Assembly: GCA_004009845.1 (NCBI GenBank)
Contig: RMBW01000074.1
Coordinates: 62,001-126,000 of the forward strand
Length of the DNA: 64,000 nucleotides
Direction of reading: 5' to 3'
DNA from: Davidsoniella eucalypti
Taxonomy: Eukaryota; Ascomycota; Sordariomycetes; Microascales; Ceratocystidaceae
Within the stretch, counting starts at the first letter, position 1. Each line of letters begins with the position of its first letter. A program made the position numbers and the translations under genes. Positions 1 through 10,912 of this stretch are shown piece by piece. The notes below the pieces were generated by a model. The model searched no databases. It saw nothing but the letters and a program-made list of their open reading frames with translations, and was not told the origin of the DNA.

Positions 1-1901
1 ACTATTGCTCCATCAACAAATAAGCCAGTTGATTGTATATAAAACCCGACTAGCTAGTTGGTTTCTTTGTATTTCCCCGGATTTTTACAAGGGGCTCGTT
101 TCACGTTTTCCTTCTTGTCACGTCCCCGCACTCTATAATTCTTCTCTCTTTATATCTATTTTTTGTACTCAATACACAGGTACAACACAAAGAACCTCAC
201 ATTAGTTCGTTACACTGCACGTACTCAACTTAGGATTCTCAAGAGTTTGCCATAACAACGTAATGAAATAGACATGATTATTTGATAGCATGATATCTCT
301 TTTTCCGGGTTCAGCCATTATACATATCACATCAGCCGTTCTCGGGCAAAGGGTTTCTTTCTTCATTTCTTGGCTCTGAGGAGTCCCAAGGAGCGCACCT
401 GACAGCATATCAAGTACCAAAACAGCCGTGTACATATGCTAAATTGTTACCACAGCATTCTCGATAGGAAAATTAGCAATGGTATGCAAATATGCAATAC
501 AGTACAAAAACGCCGCAGGGAACTGGCTGGGTGCAACGATACCACGTATTCATCATGCATAGCTTATGTATATGTATGGTAGTCAGTAGTACTAATACTA
601 CTTCCTGGGTAACCCTATACAAATGCATGTGGAGGTGGCTGATGCCAGAGTAACTATAGCCATATGATTTCTGATATATGTTTACTTTATTTACCGCGTG
701 GAGCAGGCCCACAACGGCGTGAAGCCCTGAATCAAGACTCAATGAATGATATGCGTCATATACTATTGATACAGTAATTATACACTAAGGGTATAACATG
801 ACCATTGACTGGCAAGTTTCAATCTCTTTTCCCCATTTTGAAACCTCTGGCAAAGAAAACAAGACCAAGAGGCAGAAAAACAGCCAAAATTCAAAAAAAG
901 AACAGCTCAAATCTTGCTGGGTTGGGTCTTGTGACCAACATCGTGATCCATGCCAACCCGACTAGTACCTTTCTATACGTACAACGAAATGAAAACAGCG
1001 TGCCAAGGGAGCCCGAGCCTAGCACTGGAGTGGACTAATGACGCTATGGATCCGGCTACAGAACAACGCTGCAGTAGCTTGCATGAATGATCAGGCAGTT
1101 TGCTCTCTTCATTTGCGTTAAATGGTTTTCAGAGATATTTTAATTGTGAATTCTCGACATGACATGTCTATGTCCTCACTTTCAGCCTCAAGAACCAGTC
1201 TAGAAACCCATCAAGGGATAGCGGCTCGGGCAGTGCGTCATATAACGCGGATTACTAGCCTATCACGGGACTCGCTACGGTATGTGGCATACCCTAACAA
1301 GCAACCCTCACTCATAAGTGGATCTTGGTTTTTAGTTTCCACGAAGTGGGGCACATGATCCGAATGTTGCGGCTTCCTTATTCCATCTCGAATTTTAAGC
1401 TAACTAAAGCTAACTGGATACAAGATTTGTTACTCAATGCATGCATTTTTATTCTGAATCAGGAGGCTTAAGTTGCAGAAAGGGGAACATGTTCTTTTGG
1501 TAAAATTAGAACTAACCGACAATAGCCTTTCTGCGTCCTGTTGGTATACGAGTAGAAGTAACTAGCTGTAGAATACCCTGATTTTTGCCACTTTAAGCCA
1601 CTTAACTACACACAATAAACTTACATATGATAACTATGTATATATGTGTCCGATATACATGTAATGTGAATATGAACTCGGAAACAACAGGGCACGTCTT
1701 ACCAAACTTCTACAACTGGCTTTACAGATATTTCACCCACAATTATAGTTATCCATTGATTGTTTAGCCACTGTTTCTTGCGTCTGCCCTCAAGCTTCTC
1801 TTCTAGGACTAGTGAAGCTAGTTGGAACCCGCAGCTTCTTCATTGCTAATCATGAGACCTGAGTGGACGGCTGGGTGGAATCCTTGTACCCTGCTGTACC
1901 A
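1..1901. other. gene-free AT-rich spacer
   Basis: No reading frame here has the length, composition or splice context of a fungal gene; the longest are under 90 codons. A TATA-like string (TATATAAAA) lies near position 34, followed by a T/C-rich stretch to about 170, so a promoter or leader of an unseen gene is possible but unsupported. Nothing else recognised. Confidence 0.5.
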
Positions 1902-1915
1902 TTTTCCTTAGTTGT

Positions 1916-2401
1916 TTTTTTTTTTTTTTTAATTCATTTTTTATTAAGGTGAAAGTGGAGCTCTTGATAGCTATGTAACACCTCGGTATCCTAAGATACA
2001 CAGCCCTGAACTAATACTAGTATACAATGTAAGGTGAATGACAGCCTACTTCTCAACAGTGACAGGCCACTGAGATACAGAACATTTGTTATGGTTTCGT
2101 TATATGCTATTCCTGCGCATTTCAACTTCTAATCCTTTCCGGGAAAAACCACCTCATCGGGAACCTGCCTCAAAACCTCCGAGCATTTTGTAGCCCCTTG
2201 TACTATAAACCCTCTTAGAACAGTATGGTTACTACCTGGCATCTACCTTCTGCAGAACTTCGTGAGTGGAGGGGCTGCCAAACCCTCAGACACACTACCA
2301 TAAGCATAGGGTAGACTTCAGTAGTAGTTTTGCCCCAGCTGGATTCGAACCAACTATCTCTTGCGAGATCGACCAGGCGTATAACCACTACGCCATGGGG
2401 G
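1916..2401 (-). mobile_element. tRNA-derived SINE, apparently full length, with 14-bp TSD
   Basis: Read on the minus strand, this 486-nt element starts with a tRNA-like head (about 2401 to 2331). The head carries an exact Pol III A box (TGGCGTAGTGG, 2385-2395) and an exact B box (GGTTCGAATCC, 2341-2351). A roughly 400-nt unrelated body follows, ending in an AATAAAAAATG-like segment and a run of about 15 A (T run at 1916-1930 on plus). Both ends are bordered by the same 14 bases, TTTTCCTTAGTTGT, at 1902-1915 and 2402-2415. A tRNA head with internal promoter, a poly(A) end and a perfect TSD are the defining marks of a SINE moved by LINE-type target-primed reverse transcription. The D arm (GCGT/ACGC) and T arm (GTTGG/CCAGC) fold, but the anticodon arm does not pair as in a working tRNA, so this is not a tRNA gene. 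The perfect TSD suggests a fairly recent insertion. Family name unknown. Confidence 0.88.
2341..2395 (-). promoter_or_regulatory. internal Pol III promoter (A box and B box) of the SINE
   Basis: The A box is at 2385-2395 and the B box at 2341-2351, both read on minus and both matching the tRNA consensus exactly. They are spaced as in a tRNA gene. TFIIIC binding and Pol III transcription of the element are inferred from these boxes. Confidence 0.8.
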
Positions 2402-2415
2402 TTTTCCTTAGTTGT

Positions 2416-5057
2416 ATCCATATGTCTTCTTAATGAAGCTGGAGAATCGAAGGGAGGACATGGTTACTAGAAAATAGAAAACTGGTAGTTACATGTAGTA
2501 GAAAAAATAAATGGTATTTCTTCTACAAAGAACTTGTGGTTCATGTCCGTTTTTCGTTAATTTCCCAAAAGTCCTGCTAACTACTTGGTGTCTTAAAATA
2601 GTGCATCTTTCCTGTTCTTTAGAGGCAAATCATTGGAATCCGGGGAACCTGGATCTGTATTCTCATGTGAGTCGGTCAAACCAACCAAAACGTAGTGTTT
2701 ACAGACCACAAACTGGTCACAGGTTCAAAGCCTGGAAAACCTAGGCAAAGGAAGAGGGAAATACCTAGAAAATCCGGGGTGAATATCCATTTGCGGCGAC
2801 GCTAACGACGAAGTGAAAGGATTAAGAATAGTTAGGCTAAGTTGCAAAATGAGACCATTCTTTTGAGCTACTCTGAACAAGACGTGGCTTTTCTTTTGTT
2901 TAGTTCTCGAGGGGGGAACAACAAACACCCTCGATTAAACATAACATGAACATGACCGTTCTTGGCAATGAACCGTGCGAACCCGGGTAGAGAGAACGTA
3001 GGATACAAGAAAAAGGGAAGGTCGTTTTAATCCAAAGTAGTATGGAGACATCAAACAACGAGAAGTGCTACCAAGACGAAAGAAAGTTGGAGTTCCCTCT
3101 ACTATGTTACAATTGTATCTAGCTTAGCTTGTTGGAGATGCTACACGGCCTGCTGAACCCTGACTATTCGGTCACCCCTCCATTCTGGGACAGCTGGCCA
3201 AAGGTCAAAGGTCGTCCTACTTTGATTTTCTCTCGGACATGCGTGACCAAGTTCGTAACGACCGACCCAGAGCCAATATACTGATCAGCGCACACCGGAG
3301 ACTTGCAGAACGGCGAGTCAAATGACGTCCCTGGCAGAGCGAGAGGGTGAGGGGCTCACAATACATGCAGCTAGAACATTGCTTTGTGGATTGATTGGCT
3401 GGTTGACTGTTTGTTTATTTGTGTGGCCAGACCGCAAGAGCCGCCTTTATTGTTGAAGAAAAGCGAGAGTGACCAGGAAAGTAATTGTGCCTGTACATCT
3501 GGTCCTCTTGAATTATGTATTTATCTGGTTCTTACATGTGCTTCTTATTACTGCTAATACTAAACCAATCCCTTGGCGTTTCCTCCTCCACCCCATGTCA
3601 AGTCAGTTCCTCCAGCTTTTATATTAGCAAACCCGATGTCGAGTGTTCATCGTGATATTTTCTTTTTTGGTTCGTTGAATATGGCTTCCTCGAGATAAAA
3701 TAACACAAGACGATTCGGAGCTTCACAAACTGTATTTTTCCTTTCTTTGTTTCACCAAGTAAAGGCAATAATAAAAACACTAATCTACATCTGTGCATAG
3801 CGAGCTATTTAACCGTGTTTTGTGTCTCTGCTCGTGATTTAATTCACTCTATTTATTCTATTTTATTTTTTTCTGGTCGATCCGTCTTGATATAGACAAA
3901 TCTCCACAGAATCCAAACACAAACTTGGTTACTTAACGACGTACTGGATAAATAAATATAACTATACAAATTCTCCGTGCAAAACCGGAGTTATTCTTCA
4001 TTCTGATTTTTGTCGATTAATATTTTTCTATTTTTCCTTGTCAGTTTCTTCTATAAGGATCACACTTCCCACTTTCTCAGTGTTCGCTGCCAACAAAGTT
4101 GCTCTTGAAGCTTCTTTTTTCTCTCTTCGGTTTTCTTTAAACCAAAACAATATTCTTGCGAATTTTCTCACTACATTCACTGTTCCCTTTACTCTTCTGT
4201 TGATACATGTAATCGACGAGAAAGGCTACTACTTAAGATAACAGTCGACATCTTTACCCAGCATTTACCCTGTTCATCTCACTCTGAGCTCACTGTTCAT
4301 CTTACTCTCCTAATTTTCTTGCCAAACTCACAATCTCTACAACAACAAAGCATTGCTCACTCAATTTGTCGTCATCGTTCGAACTCGACTTCGTGAAGAA
4401 TCTGACACGGGAAAATTAAACGCTTAAGCCCGCCGCTGCCATTTCGAGACAAGTAGAACAGCAAGAAAACACACCCATACTTCTTACCCCGAAAATAATA
4501 AATAAACAAAGTTTAGGCCGGTCAACACATTTAGCTACTTCGTTTACTTCGGGGTTATTTTCGTCTGTTACTACACGAATCTGTTACCAAATAATAGCAC
4601 CGTTTTCTAAGCATTACCATCGTCACCCCTTAAAACCCGAACCAAGCTCTTCTTTTCTTTATTCGTTCTATCAGCCATAACATATACTTTGAAATCAACC
4701 CAACGACTGCTAGGCCACACTCTCAAATATCGCCGTTCAACGAAGCTTTTGGAGCCTGAAAGTGTCTCTCTACACATCTTTTCTAGAGACTCTTTAATTC
4801 CCTTATATCTTGGTCACCTTTTATTTCTTCAGCTCAGCTCCGCCAGCATACACGTTGCCATTGTTTTGTTCCTTTTAGAACTCCCCTTGAACGCTTTTTC
4901 TTCTTTTCTTCTGCTTCTCGAACATTCTCGACCAAGGCATCTCGAAGAATCGAATACCCCCCAAAAGTCATACTCTTCAATACTTTCCAAACGCCAATGC
5001 AAGACTCGGAATCTTGAAAACCTCTCGAGCCAAACATCTTCTACTTCTATAACCACC
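2416..5057. other. spacer and probable 5' leader of the Zn2Cys6 gene
   Basis: There is no convincing coding frame before 5058. From about 3600 the sequence becomes T/C-rich and is probably promoter plus a long 5' untranslated leader. The frame of the downstream regulator stays open from 4689 to 5057 but contains no ATG there, so an ATG-initiated N-terminal extension can be excluded. A weak B-box-like string (GGTTCAAAGCC, near 2722) has no convincing partner A box. Confidence 0.5.
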
Positions 5058-8000
5058 ATGAACTCGGCCATCTCGACATCTTCAACGCCCTCGGCATCTT
5101 CGCCATTGGCTATCATCACTGCTGGCTTGGACCAAGTTCTTACTTCAAAGTCCACAGCTATTTCCTCTGGCACTCCTGTCTCACCCAAGACTGCATCAAC
5201 GCCGGTGCCCCTGCTCGCTTCTTCAGCTTCTTCTTCTTCGTCCGCGTGCTCGAATATCACTGTTCAGACAATCATGTCGAACTCTGCCGCTTCAGTCTCA
5301 GCCGAATCCAACGCCGGGTCGCCACCACCGTCGGCTTCATCACTACATATGTCAGGTTCTAAAAAGCAGCGTACAAGTTCTGTCTCTAGCAAAGATGCTG
5401 CTGCTGCCGCTGCCGCGCATAAAGTCACAAAGCGTAGAGCAGCGAGGGCCTGTGTCTCGTGTCGAGCTCGCAAAGTGCGTTGCGACGTGGTTGAGTCGTC
5501 ACCATGTGGAAATTGCCGTTGGGACAACATCGAATGCGTTGTGCAAGAAAGTAGGCGTCGCAAGTAAGTTTCTGTAACCTCAACTGTTTTTTTCATGCTT
5601 TTTTCATTATCTCAGTCTTCTGGCTGTAATGTTTCTTGTCTAGTTGCTGTTTTCCCATCCTCATTTTTTGGTCTTTTGATCTTCTTTTTCTGCATGTTGA
5701 TTTGTATGCGTCGAGTATCCCAAAAACTGCCGCATTGTTTTTCCCACCAATATTCACCGGAACAGGCTTGTGATGATCCCTGTCCTCGAACAAGCCTAGA
5801 GCTTCGTTTTCAGACTTTATACTGTGCCCTTTGCCTTTCTTGGTTATATTTTCTAGCAATTTCATTATGGCTCAGACGTTTTTCCTGTAACGGTCAAGCC
5901 AGGCTTGACTTGGTTTAACAGAAGCTCAGCTAAAGCTCATGCTATGATTCTAAGGCTGGCTAAGTATTGATTTGGCTACCATGGGGCCGTTAGCCGAAAC
6001 CAAGAGGGAGTTCGAAGAAAATAACACATCCTCTCGGCAGTTGCACAAGGCAATGAATGCATGCTTAGAAGAGCCATGGTAAAGGTTACCTTCTTTGCTA
6101 GCCTCGAAACTTTCGGGCGAAATGGATAAATTGCTTGCATATAGTTATGATTGCAATCCATAGTAAAGTTACTAGCGCTTTCATTTGATCATCTACGACT
6201 TTATCTTCACGGACTATATGGCATTATTCACTCAAGGTTTCAACTAACCCACTCTGAATGAATCTTCCTGGAAACTTAGACTCATTCGCCTAACATCACA
6301 TGCATCAAGGCTGTATAGCCACCGCCAAAGTTGGCGTCATAAAAGTTCGCATACTAGCCCTAAACAGTCTCAGGCCGAACAATGGCCGCCATGCAGCCAG
6401 CCATGAAATCCGAGTCATTCTTTTACCATCAGTTACAGACACGGCACACCCATATTGTAATAAACGAGAGGAGATTGCTAACCGCTATGCTATGTTTGCG
6501 TTCTCGTCAACAGGAAGAACCTCTCATCAATCAATGGTATCCCCGCACCTGCCAGACGAGTTTCTCCCACCGATGTACAGCCGTCCGGTCAAAGTCCCGG
6601 CGCTTCTCTAAACGGAATACAACAGCAAAATCAGCAACAAAATACATCCATCCCTGCCTCTCAATGTCAGACCCAGCAGCGTCCATTGCCCGATGTATCG
6701 TCAGCTATGAATGCAACAGTAGCGCCCACAACCACTCCAGGATCCACAGCATCAATAAATCCGCTTGAGGCGACAAACGCAGACGCACGCAGAATTATCT
6801 CACAGTCGAATCAGGCAATGAACGCTTCCCAACAGCATCAACAGCCCATCGAAAGTCATTCATTTCCTCACATGCTTTGTACGTTTTTTTCAAACCCTAT
6901 ATTCTCCTGGATTTCCTCCACTCTACACAAGAAGTACAAACGTAGCTCAACTTTTGCAACTGTTGCTATCTCACCCGTTGTGCATAACAAGGGTTTCATG
7001 AAACAATAAAAGATAGCACCATTGTTATTTCCCTTGGTATCAACAACATGTAGTTATTAGTATAACATCGCTAACTTGGCTTATTGCAGATCAACAAAAC
7101 TTTGCTAATAATGGTGAGATGATTGCTGCTCGCCAGGCATGGTTTAATCTTTTGCGTCATAGCAACAAGCCTAACAGCTCCCTAGACAACGGCATCCACT
7201 CTCCCGTATCTCTTCCAGCCTTCATCCGCCCTCTGCCAACCAAGATCGGGTCCGATGAGATTACATTTCTACGTGCCAAGGGTTCACTGACTCTACCTGC
7301 CCTACATATCGAATCAGCTCTGCTACAGGCCTACTCAGAATACGTACACCCGTTCATGCCGCTACTAGATCTGCATGGATTTCTCAAGGGTGTCAGCGCA
7401 CGAAACGATCCTCGTGGTCAAGTCAGCTTGTTTCTATACCATTGCGCTCTATTTGCTGCCTCGGCTTTTGTTGATATGAATGTTTTGCGCGAATGTGGAT
7501 TTGCCACAAGGAAGTCTGCCCGCAAAGTCTTTTTCCTCAAGGCTCGTGCTCTGTACGATCTTGATTATGAAGCCGATCGGTTGATTTTAGTCCAGGGTTT
7601 GCTTCTGATGACGTTCTGGTATGAAAGCCCAGATGACCAGAAGGACACTTGGCACTGGATGGGTATCGCCACAAGTCTAGCTCACTCCATTGGTCTACAC
7701 CGCATCTCTTCGTTAATGAACGTACCTACACGCAAGCTTGGCTTATACCGTCGTATCTGGTGGTCATGCTTCATGCGGGACCAAGAAATTGCCCTTGGCA
7801 TGCGGCGACCGACCCGTATCAAGGCTGGTGATTTCAACGTTGACATGCTACAAGAGAGCGATTTTGATATCGCAGCGGTAGCCGATGACAATACTACGAT
7901 TCCACGCGAGTGTCGTCTGATGCGCGATGTGCGTATGCAAAAGGATTTGGCAGAGATGGCCATTGCCAAAGCTAAGCTATGTGTGCTTGTCAGCCATATG

Positions 8001-9605
8001 CTCAAGATTCAGTACTCGGTGCATACCAAAGGCACGGTGCCTATGGACAGCGCGTCAATGCTTTTCCCAAACAAGACCATCGATAATGTCGACGAGGTCA
8101 GTGATGTGGACGGTAATCTTAATCGCTGGCGTGCTGAGCTTTCTGAATCGTGCTCAAATCGCCCATTGACACCCTTTGATGTGGAAGATGGTAAGGCAAC
8201 GATTGCCGTACACCGTTCGCTTCTTCATATGATATACTACACCACGCAGTCAGCTCTACATCGCCCGCAGTTCTTGGGTATGCAACCAGCTCCACCACAC
8301 CTAGAGACCAAGATCCAGCAGGCGCAAGAGATGGCGCGAGTCCGGGTTCGTGATGCAGCAACGCAGATCACCCGAATGGCTACAGACCTCCATGAGCTCG
8401 AACTTGATAAATATCTTCCTACGACAGGCGTGACCATTGTGCTCCCTGCAATGATCATTCATATGCTAGAAATGAAGCATCATAATCCACAGGTGCGGGA
8501 TCGTGCTGTCCGTGGTTTCAAGCAATGTATGGACGTAATGCAGACGTTGCGCACGTGCTATGCCGCCGCAGAGTATGCCACAGGTTTCTTGGATGCATTC
8601 CTGCGCAAGGCAAGCATCGATATCAACGCTGAGTCTATCGGTGTTACTCCCCTGAAGACTACAGACTCCCAAAGTAACGGTGTTGGTTCATCTTTGTCCC
8701 AAGAACAATCGCAACAACAGCAGCAGGCTCAGCAGCAGGCTCAGCAGCAACAACCCGGATTGTTTTCATTCCACACACCGCCGCCAGAGACAGCGCCCTC
8801 GCGTTTACCTTCTTCTATCACGCATGGCCTATTTGGTGGTACTCCAAACATGTCATTAGACAACGGGATAACTCTATCTGGTCTTACACATATGACCCAA
8901 ACAGCCACCAATAACCTGCTCTCAACTGCTGCTACCATGTCTATGCCTATCGGCATAGCTGCCATGGCAGGTATCTCTTCACATCAACACCAGAGCCAGC
9001 AGCAACAGCACATCCACAGTCATCCTCATCACGGACAGCAAACAATCTCGCTTGCAGCTACATCGCCTCCGCACACAGAGCATGACGATGGTGACTCGGC
9101 TTTTGGTAGCTCAACACCCATTGGCAGTGGTGTGTCTACTACTTCTACTACAGCATGGGATGATCATTCACATTCTCATGGCCTAGAAAACGTCCAAATG
9201 AATGGAACATGCGATGCAACCGGTATAAGCACTATGGCATCAGAGTTCGAGTGGTCAGGTGTTTCTACTGGAGAGTTCGATGTGGATTACTGGTTGCAAT
9301 TTCCATCAGAAGTAGGCGCAACCGATGACGTGTTCGCGTTGAATGGGACTGAAAAGCATTCCCAGAAGCAGCAACAACAGCAGCAGCAGCAACCGCAAAC
9401 GCAGACTCAATCTCAACCTAAGAGCGAGGACGAAGATACCTTGATGTGGGGATCAGATCCCATGGTTGGCGTTAACAACGCCACTATTGCTAATAACTCA
9501 GTTGAGAATCAGTTGCAAGAATCCATGGATATGGCAATGGAACTTGTCATAGACTCTGACATTGCGGCCTTAGCAGCACATGAGGAACTTTCAGCGGCTG
9601 CGTAA
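5058..9605 (+). CDS. Zn2Cys6 transcription factor, FarA/CTF1 type
   Basis: Exons 5058-5563, 6514-6878 and 7090-9605 join in frame to 1128 residues. The first ATG in frame (5058) sits in an ACCACCATG context. Residues 132-160 form a Zn2Cys6 binuclear cluster with cysteines at 132, 135, 142, 150, 153 and 160 (spacing 2-6-7-2-6), next to RRAAR and RRRK basic runs. The cluster and the following CGNCRWDN segment closely resemble fungal FarA/CTF1-alpha, regulators of fatty-acid and cutin-monomer utilisation. The fungal transcription factor middle homology region begins in exon 3 (LLQAYSEYVHPFMPLLDLHG) and includes the IWWSCFMRDQEIALGMRRP motif. The C-terminal third is Q/H/S-rich with CAG-like runs near 8710-8750 and 9000-9020, then acidic, as in activation domains. 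It is nuclear by inference. The family call is firm; the exact target genes are inferred. The first intron is unusually long (950 nt). Confidence 0.88.
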
Positions 9606-10335
9606 CCGAAAATGATTTTTTTTCCTTAATTTTACGATTGAAACGACCGGTAAATAAATAGTATGGGGGAAATATTGGGAATATGACTTGAGTTTTTATG
9701 TAACTAGCGGGGTTTTTTTTTCTTCATATGTTGTTTTTGGATATTGGGTATACCTCATGTTATCACATCTTGATGGTTTTTTGAGCTTTGAATCAATCTT
9801 TTTATTTCACATTTTCAAATTCATTTACATACATGCAATATACAGAGATATGACGAGATAATACAGATCGAATGCTCTGTTGACTTAGGTATTAGAACCT
9901 AGTTATATATTTCGCTGATTCAATGATTGCTACCAACGTCTTACTCATTATAATAAAAGTCATTCTAATGTTTTTGTCAATCCTCTCTTTGAAATCACTG
10001 TACCAGTCCATTTTTACTAATATCCCCTTGCTCCTCAAAATGCAGCTTCTTTTGTTTTCTTCCTATAGCCACATCTTCATATTCTGCTATTTTCGAACTT
10101 CAACCTTTTTCCTACTATTCATCTCAAGATTGAGGATTGTCTTCTCCATACCAACGACATTGCTCTACTCTTCTCAATATATCTCTACATCAAGCTGAGG
10201 ATCTCGCCATGCCAGAACAGCAATTCTGCTGGAGATGCTCCGAGTGGCTCTTCAGAATGGTTGTTTCCCCCCCGGGCCTGGGCAAATCTAGGCTTGGGCG
10301 TTCTAAGGCCCTCTAGGCCGAGATTAAAACGCATC
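9606..10335. other. spacer, T-rich, downstream of the Zn2Cys6 gene
   Basis: This is an AT-rich 3' flank. The 91-codon frame at 9923-10198 is a low-complexity hydrophobic T-rich translation and is not supported. A short frame from the ATG at 10209 begins MPEQQFCWRCSEWLF and stops soon after; it could be the remains of the start of the HET-like gene that follows. Confidence 0.4.
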
Positions 10336-10912
10336 ACTGATTACCACAAACTTCTGGCATCTGAATGTGGCTGCCTGTAAGATGTCAGACACTAGTATCA
10401 GATCTGCTCAACATAGCTTCAAAGCAATCAAAAAGCAGCAAGTTGAAGTGGAATTCCAAGGCCTGCCTTCGTGCAGAAAGAAAAGGACGTCACTGGGCCA
10501 GCTTCAACGCGGCATACGAAAGACACGGAAACGGATGGCATGTCGTGAATGACGAAAGAGCGTCAGAAATATCTCCACGTTTCGATACCGGCACGATTCA
10601 AAGATGGGTAGCAGAATGTAACGAGAGGGAACATGATTCTGAATCATCTGAAACCCCAGGTAAACTAATTACTACTAGATTGTCAAAATGTATAGTATGA
10701 AGGCAGCTAACCTTTTGACTTGGATATCTGTGATCTTCCCTTGTAATTTCAGCTGATTGATGTCGACAAGATGTGTCTGGTCAAGCCTGATCTGGGAGAT
10801 TCTCTACGGTATTTTGCTGTCAGTTATACCTGGATTGATGGAGACCATCGACTTACGACATCGACTCATCATTCCAGTCACGCCAATACAAACCGATAGT
10901 TTTATATCAGAA
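10336..10912 (+). pseudogene. decayed HET (heterokaryon incompatibility) domain gene
   Basis: Fragments in different frames follow one another in the order seen in fungal HET proteins. First comes TDYHKLLASECGC (10336-10377, then a stop). A frame shift leads to RCQTLVSDLL and then SPRFDTGTIQRWVAECNERE (10365 frame, to about 10660). After an intron-like gap (donor at 10661, acceptor TTTCAG at about 10751) comes LIDVDKMCLVKPDLGDSLRY with FAVSYTWIDGDHRLTT. The last part matches the start of the HET domain (typically lxDVxxMCLV...YxALSYxWG). The junction across the intron leaves the frames out of register, and the catalogue of later HET motifs (YLWIDSLCI and so on) is absent. HET genes control non-self recognition between fungal individuals and often decay. 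This copy looks dead and truncated. Family assignment is moderate, resting on motif order. Confidence 0.5.

Noticed and set aside
2331..2401. A functional tRNA gene on minus
   Set aside because: A and B boxes and the D and T arms are good, but the anticodon arm and two acceptor pairs do not form. The sequence is also the head of a TSD-flanked, poly(A)-tailed element.
2640..2750. Second tRNA-like sequence (GGTTCAAAGCC)
   Set aside because: Only a weak B box; the A-box candidate is poor, no cloverleaf forms and no flanking duplication was found.
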